DNA of 64,000 nt from Dyella sp. GSA-30 (GTDB taxonomy: Bacteria > Pseudomonadota > Gammaproteobacteria > Xanthomonadales > Rhodanobacteraceae): contig NZ_AP027042.1 of NCBI RefSeq assembly GCF_027924605.1, positions 2,271,524 through 2,335,523 on the forward strand. Direction: 5' to 3'. How positions within the stretch are numbered: the first letter of the stretch is position 1; each line of letters begins with the position of its first letter. Below, one piece after another: positions 36,467 to 43,996 of the stretch. The notes under the pieces were generated by a model. It saw nothing but the letters and a program-made list of their open reading frames with translations, ran no database searches and was not told the DNA's origin. A program made the position numbers and the translations under genes.

Positions 36467-36994
36467 ATGGAGATCCCTGGGCTTGGCGTCATTGAGGAAG
36501 ACGAAGGTACGGGTTGGTGGCTGAGCAGCGAGCGTCCGGTCACCGTGCTCGGCGGTGCGTTGTGCCGCATCGTGGTCGACGGCTATCTCGAAGATGACAA
36601 CAAGCAGGATTTTCATCGCACCATCGCCAACTTTCTCGCCGCCGACGAGGCTGTCCTGAAGGCAGCCTCGTCGGAAGTGTTCGCTTACTACCAGGACATG
36701 GTCGCGTATACATCACCCGGCGATGAGGCGTATGTGCAGATCGCCTCGCCGGATGACGTGTGGTCGTATGTGCAGCTCGGTGACGAGCCGATAGTCAGCC
36801 GGCAGGCCTATGGTGACAAGCAGGTTTATGTGTCGCTGGAATGCAACTGCGATTGGGAGCCCGAGCACGGCTTGCAGATCGTATTCCGTGATGGCAGCCG
36901 TGTGAGCAAGGTCGGCCCGTACGATGGTCACCTGACCAACGGCAGTGCCTTTGACGATGCGTCGTTGCAGGACGTGATCTACCGTCGTTTATAG
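36467..36994 (+). CDS. DUF6985-like cytoplasmic protein
   Basis: A 175-residue soluble acidic protein with no signal peptide. The start ATG follows AGGAAG at good spacing and lies 11 bases after the membrane protein stop. The C-terminal stretch CNCDWEPEHGLQIVFRDG followed by VSKVGPYDGHLTN matches, from memory, the DUF6985 pattern, often found as immunity-like or housekeeping small proteins. No toxin gene is nearby, so an immunity role has no local support. Function unknown. Confidence 0.75.
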   Translation: MEIPGLGVIEEDEGTGWWLSSERPVTVLGGALCRIVVDGYLEDDNKQDFHRTIANFLAADEAVLKAASSEVFAYYQDMVAYTSPGDEAYVQIASPDDVWSYVQLGDEPIVSRQAYGDKQVYVSLECNCDWEPEHGLQIVFRDGSRVSKVGPYDGHLTNGSAFDDASLQDVIYRRL

Positions 36995-37088
36995 CGCGGG
37001 TCATCGCCCGGCACTGGTCACTGTCCGGGGAGCTGTGATCAGCTGCGTGCCTGGGGCACCATGCGTGTGCCTTTGAGGGGATGCGGGT

Positions 37089-38255
37089 GTGACGATGCGC
37101 AAGATGGCGTTGGGATGGTTGTGGGTTCTGGGCGCGGTATTTTCTTTGGCACATGCTCAGGATGCATTGGCACCGGTCGAGGCGCGCGTACCATTCGCGC
37201 CGACCGCGTTTGTCGGCAGCGATGGCGCAACGCATCTGGCGTATGAGCTGCACATCACCAACTTCTATGGCGATACCGGTCCGCTCAAGCCTGAGGGGCT
37301 GGAAGTCTTCGGCGACCAGGCCGGCACACCGTTGCTTAGCCTTTCCGCCGAGCAACTGGCGTCCTGGGTGCGGCCGGCTCCGGAAGAGCACGCGCCTGTT
37401 TCGATCGCGCCGGGCAAGCGCGCGGTGGTCTTTGTGTGGATCACCTTGCCTGCAGGCGCAGTCGTACCGCATACCCTGCATCACCGCATGATGTTCGAGA
37501 CCGACAAGAAGACTCCGGTATTGCTCGACGGCGCATCGGTGGAGGTGAATTCGGCCAAGGCGATGGTGCTCGGGCCGCCCTTGCGCAGCGGTCGTTGGCT
37601 GGCGCATGAAGGTCCCGGCGCATCGCAATCGCATCACTGGGGGAGCCTGGTGGCTGTCAACGGACAGCTGACCATCCCGCAGCGATACGCCATCGATCTG
37701 GTCGGTGTGGATGCGCGCGGGCGAGCGATGAGCGACAAGGTCACCGACATCCACCAGAGTCGTCACGCCGACTGGTTCGGTTATGGTGCCGAGGTGATTG
37801 CCGTCGCCGACGGTGTGGTGGTCAGTACGCGCAGCGATCAGCCCGAACACAAACCGCTCGAAGCGCAGCCCGAGCCGGTTGCGCTGACCACCGATGGTTT
37901 GTTCGGCAACTATGTCGTGTTGAAGATTGCGCCTGGCGTCTTTGCCGGCTATGCCCATTTGCAACGCGGTAGCGCCGCGGTCAAGCCCGGCGATCATGTG
38001 CATCGGGGCCAGTTGCTGGGGCGTCTTGGTCAGTCCGGGAATTCGGCTGCGCCGCATCTGCATTTTCAGCTGGCGAATACCGCGACGTTCGAGGGCTCCG
38101 AAGGCATCCCTTATGTATTCGATCGTTTCGATCTGCTCGGTCCGGAAACGGAAGGGCAGTTGTTCGGGATGGGGGATGCCTGGAAGGCTGCTGGCACCGA
38201 GGCGCGGCGCTCGCAGTTGCCGTTGAACGATATCGTTGTTGAGTTTGGAAACTAA
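37089..38255 (+). CDS. M23 family peptidase-like protein
   Basis: The start is GTG (8 bases after GAGGGG) or the ATG two codons later; 388 residues with a signal peptide ending at LAHAQ. The LytM/peptidase M23 domain fills the C-terminal half: DGLFGNYVVLKIAPG, YAHLQRGSAAVKPGDHVHRGQLLGRLGQSGNS and PHLHFQL (H323, H325). The first zinc motif, normally H-x3-D, reads R-Y-A-I-D (R199, D203), so the histidine ligand is absent at the usual place. Family members cut peptidoglycan cross-links; this one may use another ligand or be inactive. Confidence 0.85.
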   Translation: MTMRKMALGWLWVLGAVFSLAHAQDALAPVEARVPFAPTAFVGSDGATHLAYELHITNFYGDTGPLKPEGLEVFGDQAGTPLLSLSAEQLASWVRPAPEEHAPVSIAPGKRAVVFVWITLPAGAVVPHTLHHRMMFETDKKTPVLLDGASVEVNSAKAMVLGPPLRSGRWLAHEGPGASQSHHWGSLVAVNGQLTIPQRYAIDLVGVDARGRAMSDKVTDIHQSRHADWFGYGAEVIAVADGVVVSTRSDQPEHKPLEAQPEPVALTTDGLFGNYVVLKIAPGVFAGYAHLQRGSAAVKPGDHVHRGQLLGRLGQSGNSAAPHLHFQLANTATFEGSEGIPYVFDRFDLLGPETEGQLFGMGDAWKAAGTEARRSQLPLNDIVVEFGN

Positions 38256-38256
38256 G

Positions 38257-38388
38257 AGCCCCCCTCACCCCAACCCTCTCCCCCGGCAAAGCCAGGGGAG
38301 AGGGGGCCTACCGAGGCGAGCCTCAACATTTCGCACTGCTCCCTCTCCCCTGGCTTTGCCGGGGGAGAGGGCTGGGGTGAGGGGGGCT
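38257..38388. repeat. 48-bp inverted repeat (REP-like, CCCTCTCCCC type)
   Basis: Arms 38257-38304 and 38341-38388 are reverse complements with a single mismatch, separated by 36 bases. Each arm also contains its own hairpin (CTCTCCCC-loop-GGGGAGAG). It fills the gap between the convergent M23 and HutD genes and may end both transcripts. A similar sequence starts at 63882. Confidence 0.85.
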
Positions 38389-38393
38389 TTTGG

Positions 38394-38975
38394 TTATGAA
38401 GACACGCCCACACCACCCAACTCGACCAGTATCACTTCGCCGCCACCTTCCAGTTGCACACGCATCCCCGGCTCCGGCGCTGCCCACACATGATCGCCAC
38501 TATCCAGCGCATACGTCTCACCCGCGACATGCAACTGCGCACGCCCGGAAAGCAGATGCACATACCAGCGTGAGTTCGCGCGCGCTGGCAACAACATCGA
38601 ACCGTTCAACGGCCGCGCGATCAGCTGAGCCTGAGCATCGCCACGCAGCATCAGGTTGAACGCACGCGTCGCGCCGTCGATAAGTTCGGCATGCGGCGCA
38701 TCGCCGCCATCGAATGTCATCAGGCTCAATCGAAGCAGTTCGCGTTCGCGGCCATCCTGAAAACATAAACGAATCGGGGCATCAAGCGGAACAAATGCAC
38801 GCCGCGTATCGGGCAGCGTCGAAAAAGGGCCGTCGCGTTCGATGCGCGCCATGCTCAGGCGCCATTGCCACTGATCCGGATCGGGGCCGCTGTCGATCAA
38901 CAGCGTACTACCCGTGCCGTTGGCCCAAGGCTGCTCGCGCAGCGCATCGGTGTCCAGACGGCGGACAAAACTCAT
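38394..38975 (-). CDS. HutD family protein
   Basis: A 193-residue cupin-fold protein. Family marks are EQPWANGTGST near the N-terminus, WQWRLSMARIERDGPFSTLP, FDGGDAPHAELIDGATRAFNLMLR and the C-terminal DHVWAAPEPG. HutD (Ves) proteins accompany histidine-degradation operons in pseudomonads and are thought to limit pathway intermediates, but no hut gene is nearby. The ATG overlaps the stop of the acetyltransferase gene (ATGA), so it is the last gene of a three-gene operon. Confidence 0.88.
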   Translation of the reverse strand: MSFVRRLDTDALREQPWANGTGSTLLIDSGPDPDQWQWRLSMARIERDGPFSTLPDTRRAFVPLDAPIRLCFQDGRERELLRLSLMTFDGGDAPHAELIDGATRAFNLMLRGDAQAQLIARPLNGSMLLPARANSRWYVHLLSGRAQLHVAGETYALDSGDHVWAAPEPGMRVQLEGGGEVILVELGGVGVSS

Positions 38976-39511
38976 GCGTAGGAAACACGCCGTGTCTGGC
39001 AGGGAGTGTAGTAGGCGAAGACGTGGTTGGAGTTGCCGTGGAAATCCATGTCTTCGATATGCTCGCCGCCCAGGCGTTCGGCGACACGGTCGGAGGCTTC
39101 GTTGCCGATGCGTACCAGGCTGATGACGCGCTGCAGTCGCAGGTGGTTCCAGGCGTAATCGAGAATCGCCTGGCCCGCTTCCGTTGCGTAACCATGGTGA
39201 CGATGATCGGGCTTGAGCATCCAGCCGAGCTCGGTGTCGGGCCAGCCTTCCGGGTGCATCAGGCCGGCGCGGCCGATGAACTCGTTCGTGCCTTTGAGCT
39301 CGATCGCCCACATGCCGAAGCCGCGCAGTTGCCAGTGACCCAACAGCATCGCCAGCGAACGCCAGGCGGTCGTGCGGTCGAGCGGCTCGCCATCGCCGAG
39401 CCAGCGCGTATTGGCCGGGTCCGCCAGCATGGCGGCGTAGTCGTCGAAGTGGCGCTCAGTGAGTGCCGTGAGACGCAGACGCGGAGTTTCGAGGGTGGGT
39501 ATATCGGACAT
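38972..39511 (-). CDS. GNAT family N-acetyltransferase (RimJ/RimL type)
   Basis: A 179-residue acetyltransferase. Family marks are LETPRLRLTALTERHFDDYAAML, GFGMWAIELKGTNEFIGRAGLM, ELGWMLKPDHRHHGYATEAGQAILDYAW (acetyl-CoA loop) and RIGNEASDRVAERLGG. This wording is typical of the RimJ/RimL-like group acting on protein N-termini or small amines; the substrate is unknown. It lies 6 bases after the SET-domain gene and overlaps HutD. Confidence 0.92.
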   Translation of the reverse strand: MSDIPTLETPRLRLTALTERHFDDYAAMLADPANTRWLGDGEPLDRTTAWRSLAMLLGHWQLRGFGMWAIELKGTNEFIGRAGLMHPEGWPDTELGWMLKPDHRHHGYATEAGQAILDYAWNHLRLQRVISLVRIGNEASDRVAERLGGEHIEDMDFHGNSNHVFAYYTPCQTRRVSYA

Positions 39512-39517
39512 CGCAGA

Positions 39518-39994
39518 TCAACGAGGGTGGGCGGAGTCCAGCAGCGCACTAAGCGCCCGGGTGCTCGAGGACAAGCTTTCGTGCCAGGACAAGCCGATGA
39601 TTTTCTCACCAGTAGCCGTGTCGATAAAGTCTTCTTCCTGCCCCGGCGGCAGTAGATGGCGGTAGTCGACCGTTACTTCGGCACCGACAGGCAAATCCTT
39701 GAGCGCAAAGATAAAACCCAGGTGCCACAGGCCGGTGGGCGTAAAACTGTGGTTGATATAGCACTCGTCAGGCCAATCGGGCGACAAGGTGTAGCGGTCC
39801 TCGAACCAGCGTGCCGCAGCGTACATCTGGGCTTTCAGCTCGGGGTCGCTGTCCAGCTCGTCGTGGCGCCAGGTGCGATCGATCGTATCGGGTGCGGTAA
39901 TGATGCGTCCGGCGGCCACTTTTTCTTCTAGAAACAATCCCTTGCCTGCGCCGCTTATGGTGGAGGCGGCAATGCTGTAACGCGGCAATATCAT
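39518..39994 (-). CDS. SET domain-containing protein
   Basis: A 158-residue protein that is little more than a SET domain. It contains GAGKGLFLEEKVAAGRII at the start, YINHSFTPTGLWHLGFIFALKD (the N-H-S motif that binds S-adenosylmethionine) and PVGAEVTVDYRHLLPPGQ (the E-x-T-x-D-Y motif with catalytic tyrosine). The post-SET cysteines of eukaryotic enzymes are missing. The start MILPRYSIAAS is the family's usual beginning; an ATG 45 bases upstream is possible. Bacterial SET proteins are thought to methylate lysine on proteins, but targets are mostly unknown. It is the first gene of an operon with an acetyltransferase. Confidence 0.87.
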   Translation of the reverse strand: MILPRYSIAASTISGAGKGLFLEEKVAAGRIITAPDTIDRTWRHDELDSDPELKAQMYAAARWFEDRYTLSPDWPDECYINHSFTPTGLWHLGFIFALKDLPVGAEVTVDYRHLLPPGQEEDFIDTATGEKIIGLSWHESLSSSTRALSALLDSAHPR

Positions 39995-40109
39995 GGCGGC
40001 AGGGGTGGTTGAAGTGCGGCGAGTGTAATGCAACTGCATCGCTTCGCCAGGGCCGTAGCGGACAGGGCGAGGGATTTCCCGTGCCGGTGCCGGCACGGGA
40101 AGGTCGGGC

Positions 40110-40442
40110 TTATTCCTTGGCCTTGGCGGATTTCGCCGCGGCCTTGCTGGCCGACGCCGGTGCCGCGTCGGCGAGGCGAAGGGCGTCGCGGTTGCGCTCG
40201 ACCAGGCTGGTGCTGATGCCCTTCACCTGGGCCAGCTCGTCCACGTTTTTGTAGGGTCCATGGGCCTCGCGTTGCGCAACGATCGCCTGTGCCTTGGTCA
40301 AGCCGATCCCGTCGAGCGAATCGGCGAGGGTTTGGGCATCGGCCGTGTTGATATTGACCGGGGTCGCGGCATGGACGGATTGAACGAACAGCAGCGACGA
40401 CATCATCAATGGTGCGATGAAGACGAGAAACGGACGGAACAT
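40110..40442 (-). CDS. Small ComEA-like helix-hairpin-helix protein
   Basis: A 110-residue exported protein. The start has AAGAGGA about seven bases upstream. A signal peptide (FLVFIAPLMMSSLLFVQSVHA) leads to one ComEA-type double helix-hairpin-helix domain (VNINTADAQTLADSLDGIGLTKAQAIVAQREAHGPY and ELAQVKGISTSLVERNRDAL), then an Ala/Lys-rich tail. ComEA binds incoming DNA in the periplasm during natural transformation. This short stand-alone form is common in gammaproteobacteria. No other competence genes are nearby. Confidence 0.9.
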   Translation of the reverse strand: MFRPFLVFIAPLMMSSLLFVQSVHAATPVNINTADAQTLADSLDGIGLTKAQAIVAQREAHGPYKNVDELAQVKGISTSLVERNRDALRLADAAPASASKAAAKSAKAKE

Positions 40443-40626
40443 GCGAAATCCTCTTGATGGGTGTCTTCGCACTTTGGCTTTTTCGCCTAAGGGTTTCAGC
40501 CGGCTTGGGCGCCGTTGAGGCTTGTTTCTGACGGCAAGCAGCTGTCGGCGAGGACTGGCGTGGGCGTCATCGTTCAGCTTGGTGGTCGCGTTACAATGCC
40601 CGCTTTTCCGCTTTCGAGGACCCGCC

Positions 40627-42048
40627 ATGGATACCGCTCGCCTTTCCAGCTTTATCAGCGGATTGTGGGATGAGGAAATTGTTCCGCAATTGGTGGAGTA
40701 CATCCGTATTCCGAACAAGTCGCCGATGTTCGACAGCAAGTGGGTCGAGCACGGTTACATGGATGCGGCGGTCAAGCTGATGGAAACCTGGGCGCGCTCG
40801 AAGCTGTCGTCGCTGCCCGGTGCCACGCTGGAAGTCGTACGGCTGGAGGGGCGCACGCCGCTGATCTATATCGAAGTGCCCGGGCAGAACGACGACACCG
40901 TCGTGCTGTACGGCCATCTCGACAAGCAGCCGGAAATGACCGGTTGGGCCGAAGGGCTGGGACCGTGGACGCCGGTGATCAAGGGCGACAAGCTCTACGG
41001 TCGCGGCGGCGCGGACGATGGTTACGCGATCTTCGGTTCGCTCGCCGCCCTGTTGGCCCTGCATGAACAAGGCATTCCGCATGCGCGTTGCGTAGTGTTG
41101 ATCGAGGCCTGCGAGGAATCAGGTAGCTATGACTTGCCGTATTACGTCGATCATCTGGCATCGCGCATCGGTAACCCCTCGCTGGTGGTATGCCTGGATT
41201 CCGGTTGCGGCAACTACGATCAGTTGTGGTTGACCACGTCACTGCGCGGCATGACCGGTGGTGAGTTGACCGTGCAGGTATTGGAAGAAGGCGTGCATTC
41301 GGGTGACGCGTCGGGCGTGGTTCCGTCGAGTTTCCGCATTCTGCGCGAACTGCTCAGCCGCCTTGAAGACCAGGAAACCGGCAAGATCAAGCCGCAGGAG
41401 CTGTACGTCGAGATCCCGGCCCAGCGCGTCGAACAAGCCAGGCGTTCGGCCGAAGTGCTGGGTACGGCGGTGTACGACAAGTTCCCGTTTGTCGAAGGCA
41501 TGAAGCCGGTCACCGAAGATCTCACTGAGCTGGTACTCAACCGCACCTGGCGCCCGCAATTGGCGGTGACTGGTGTGGACGGCATGCCGCCGCTGGAAAG
41601 CGCCGGCAATGTGTTGCGCCCGAAGACCTCGGTGAAACTCAGCTTGCGCGTACCGCCGACCTTGTCGGGCGCGAAGGCCGGCCAGTTCGTCAAGGCGTTG
41701 CTCGAAAAAGATCCGCCGTACGGTGCGAAAGTCAGTTTCAAGCTGGAGAAGGACGGCAGCGGTTGGAATGCGCCGCAGCTTTCGCCGTGGCTGGAAAAGG
41801 CGGTGGCCGACGCATCCGAGCACTACTTCGGCACGCCTGCCGCTTACATGGGCGAGGGTGGCAGCATTCCGTTCATGGGCATGTTGGGCGAGAAATTTCC
41901 GCAGGCGCAGTTCTTGATCACCGGCGTGCTTGGCCCGCACTCGAACGCGCATGGGCCGAACGAGTTCCTGCATATTCCGACCGGCAAGAAGGTCAGCATG
42001 GTGGTGGCCGAAGTGGTGGCGCGTCATTTCGCGCAGCGCGCAGGCTGA
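40627..42048 (+). CDS. M20 family metallopeptidase (dipeptidase-like)
   Basis: A 473-residue cytoplasmic enzyme without a signal peptide; the start has GAGGA seven bases upstream. The zinc residues are in VLYGHLDKQPEM (His and catalytic Asp), GRGGADDGYAI (bridging Asp) and LIEACEESGSYD (general-base and ligand Glu), with a C-terminal ligand His in GPHSNAHGPNEFL. The full set is intact, so it should be active. It belongs to the carnosinase-like branch that cuts dipeptides. The divergent ComEA gene is 184 bases away. Confidence 0.93.
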   Translation: MDTARLSSFISGLWDEEIVPQLVEYIRIPNKSPMFDSKWVEHGYMDAAVKLMETWARSKLSSLPGATLEVVRLEGRTPLIYIEVPGQNDDTVVLYGHLDKQPEMTGWAEGLGPWTPVIKGDKLYGRGGADDGYAIFGSLAALLALHEQGIPHARCVVLIEACEESGSYDLPYYVDHLASRIGNPSLVVCLDSGCGNYDQLWLTTSLRGMTGGELTVQVLEEGVHSGDASGVVPSSFRILRELLSRLEDQETGKIKPQELYVEIPAQRVEQARRSAEVLGTAVYDKFPFVEGMKPVTEDLTELVLNRTWRPQLAVTGVDGMPPLESAGNVLRPKTSVKLSLRVPPTLSGAKAGQFVKALLEKDPPYGAKVSFKLEKDGSGWNAPQLSPWLEKAVADASEHYFGTPAAYMGEGGSIPFMGMLGEKFPQAQFLITGVLGPHSNAHGPNEFLHIPTGKKVSMVVAEVVARHFAQRAG

Positions 42049-42100
42049 TGGATGGTGTGAAGCCGGCGGCAGTACCGCCGTCGGCTTATGCTCGATAGCC

Positions 42101-42808
42101 ATGTCCGATAACCAGCACAACGATTTTTCCTATCTGGCCGCGAACTGGGCAGCCATGCGCGAGCGCGTCGATGCGGCGTGCGTGGGGGCGGGGCGCGCCC
42201 CTGCCGAAGTATCGATCCTGCCGGTCAGCAAGACCTTTCCCGCCGAGGCGGTACGCGCTGCCGTCGCGCTTGGACTGCATCGCTTCGGCGAGAACAAGGT
42301 GCAGGAGATTCGCGAGAAAGCCGGCCCCTTGAGCGATTGCGCCATCGACTGGGTGGTGATCGGGCATCTGCAGACCAACAAGGCCAAGGACGTGGCGCGG
42401 CTGGCTACCGAAGTGCAGTCGCTGGACCGATGGGAACTGGCCGACGCCCTGCACAAGCGGTTGCAGATCGAAGGACGCACACTGGACGTGCTGGTCCAGG
42501 TGAAAACCTCGCCGGAGGAAAGCAAGTCGGGTCTGGACCCGGCCGAGCTACCGGCTTTTCTGGACGCGCTCGATGACTTGCCGACGCTGCGCGTCGGCGG
42601 GCTGATGACCATGGCGGTGAACTCCGACGACGCCGATGCCGTACGCGCCTGCTTTCGCCAGCTGCGCGACTTGCGGGACCAGGCCGTGGCCCGGGGCAGG
42701 TCATTGCCACGGCTGTCCATGGGCATGAGTGGCGATTTCGCGCAGGCCATCGCTGAGGGGGCGACCGAGGTGCGCATCGGTACCGCCATTTTCGGGCGTA
42801 GGACTTAA
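42101..42808 (+). CDS. yggS: YggS family pyridoxal-phosphate homeostasis protein
   Basis: A 235-residue single-domain alanine-racemase-fold protein. The PLP lysine is in ILPVSKTFP; other marks are HRFGENKVQEIREK, WVVIGHLQTNKAKDV, LVQVKTSPEESKSGLDP, LMTMAVNS, and LSMGMSGDFAQAIAEGATEVRIGTAIFG. The family binds PLP without known catalysis and buffers PLP levels. Often it is next to pilT or proC; here it follows a peptidase gene by 52 bases. A small CGGCGG/CCGCCG hairpin lies in that gap. Confidence 0.95.
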   Translation: MSDNQHNDFSYLAANWAAMRERVDAACVGAGRAPAEVSILPVSKTFPAEAVRAAVALGLHRFGENKVQEIREKAGPLSDCAIDWVVIGHLQTNKAKDVARLATEVQSLDRWELADALHKRLQIEGRTLDVLVQVKTSPEESKSGLDPAELPAFLDALDDLPTLRVGGLMTMAVNSDDADAVRACFRQLRDLRDQAVARGRSLPRLSMGMSGDFAQAIAEGATEVRIGTAIFGRRT

Positions 42809-43066
42809 GTTCTAGGCGGTAATTGGCACACTGACGGAGCTATCAGGTTCATTTATTCCGTCTCCACGTCGTGATAACAATAGAAAACTGTTATTTTTCA
42901 TTGAGTTGACATGGAATTGGGCGCGCCAATGAGTTTTGGAACGATGGAGTTCAGTTAACCGCGATCGAACAAACGGGCTATGTCTTTTTGCTAACTTCAC
43001 TCCCTTGTCACGGTCGTCAGCCCTGCAGGCGGCCAATCTTTGAATAGCAACAGGGGAAAGTCCCGC
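42809..43066 (+). other. AT-richer leader before the NlpC/P60 gene
   Basis: This 258-base gap is less GC-rich than the surroundings. It holds a weak inverted repeat (ATAACA-loop-TGTTAT, near 42874-42894) followed by four T, and a TTGACA hexamer at 42906-42911 with no matching -10 box at the expected distance. It probably contains the promoter of the next gene, but I cannot place it. Confidence 0.4.
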
Positions 43067-43777
43067 ATGCCGCTCAAGCGATTGTCCGTAGCTACCGCCC
43101 TGGCTGCCGCTTTCTTCATCTCCGCTCCGCTTCTCGCTCAAACCGCTCCCGAAGCTTCCGCAGACGTCTCCGCATCGCAGTTCGCGACCGCTGCGCCGTT
43201 GCTGATGACCCAGTTGCCGGTGTTTGCTCCGGCCCCGGGCCTGGCCCAGTCGGTGGTGCCGAGCAGCCTGACTGCCGAACTGCCGGCGTCGGCCAACGAT
43301 GCCAAGAGCAATTCGGTCGACGCAATGGCCGACGCCGACGATGACGGCGAACTGGATAATGCCAACGGCATGGATCTGCGCCACGCGCTGATCGGTCTGG
43401 CGATGAAGCTTCGTGACATCCGCTATGTGCGTGGCGGTCATGATCCCTCCACCGGTTTCGATTGCAGCGGTTTTGTCCGCTACGTGTTCGCCCATGCGGT
43501 CGGCTTGGAACTGCCCACCAACTCGGCATCCCAGTTTGTCGCCGGTCTGGCCGTGAAGCGCGCCGATATGCGCCCGGGCGATCTGGTGTTCTTCCGCACC
43601 GCCGGTCGTGGCGGCCGCGGTCGCATCTCCCATGTCGGTATCTATATCGACAACGGCCAGTTCATTCATTCGCCTTCGCGCGGCAAGACCGTGCGCGTGG
43701 ACAATCTGCAGGAGGCCTACTGGGCCAAGCGCTTCGCCGGCGCCAAGCGCCCGGAAGGCATCCTGCAGAACGGTTAA
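43067..43777 (+). CDS. Secreted NlpC/P60 family peptidoglycan hydrolase
   Basis: The start ATG follows AGGGGAAAG; the product has 236 residues with a signal peptide (LSVATALAAAFFISAPLLA). A variable linker of about 75 residues precedes the NlpC/P60 domain, whose catalytic triad is C133 in GFDCSGFVRYVF, H189 in RISHVGIYI and H201 in FIHSPS. These enzymes cut the peptide stems of peptidoglycan. The C-terminus is short, without binding repeats. The gene is followed at once by a strong terminator. Confidence 0.94.
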   Translation: MPLKRLSVATALAAAFFISAPLLAQTAPEASADVSASQFATAAPLLMTQLPVFAPAPGLAQSVVPSSLTAELPASANDAKSNSVDAMADADDDGELDNANGMDLRHALIGLAMKLRDIRYVRGGHDPSTGFDCSGFVRYVFAHAVGLELPTNSASQFVAGLAVKRADMRPGDLVFFRTAGRGGRGRISHVGIYIDNGQFIHSPSRGKTVRVDNLQEAYWAKRFAGAKRPEGILQNG

Positions 43778-43802
43778 AGTCTCAAGTTGTGTTCCACAGT
43801 TC

Positions 43803-43829
43803 AAAGCCGCCCTCTGGGCGGCTTTTTTT
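43803..43829 (+). terminator. Rho-independent terminator after the NlpC/P60 gene
   Basis: A perfect 10-bp stem (AAAGCCGCCC with GGGCGGCTTT), 3-base loop and a run of seven T. Confidence 0.93.
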
Positions 43830-43864
43830 ATGGGCGGAGCTAATGGCATGACGGATTTCGGGAT

Positions 43865-43990
43865 GCCTCAAAAAAACTCTCCGTCGCCCCGGCGAAAGCC
43901 GGGGCCCAGCGTCTTACGTCTGAACATGTTGAAGACTCTGGACCCCGGCCTTCGCCGGGGCGACGATGAAAACCGAGTTTTTTTTGAGGC
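43865..43990. repeat. 126-bp palindromic element built from two REP hairpins
   Basis: The outer arms GCCTC-A7-CTC (43865-43879) and GAG-T8-GAGGC (43975-43990) pair with one bulged base. Inside are two REP hairpins (CCCCGGC-gaaa-GCCGGGG at 43887-43904 and CCCCGGC-cttc-GCCGGGG at 43943-43960) that are also complementary to each other, with CGTCG/CGACG flanks. The element ends 6 bases before the stop of the M28 gene, so it can form one long stem and may act as its terminator. Confidence 0.8.
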
Positions 43991-43996
43991 TCTACT

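Noticed and set aside
42906-42911. TTGACA as a sigma-70 -35 box
   Set aside because: At the proper spacing the sequence is ATGAGT, which is not a usable -10 box.
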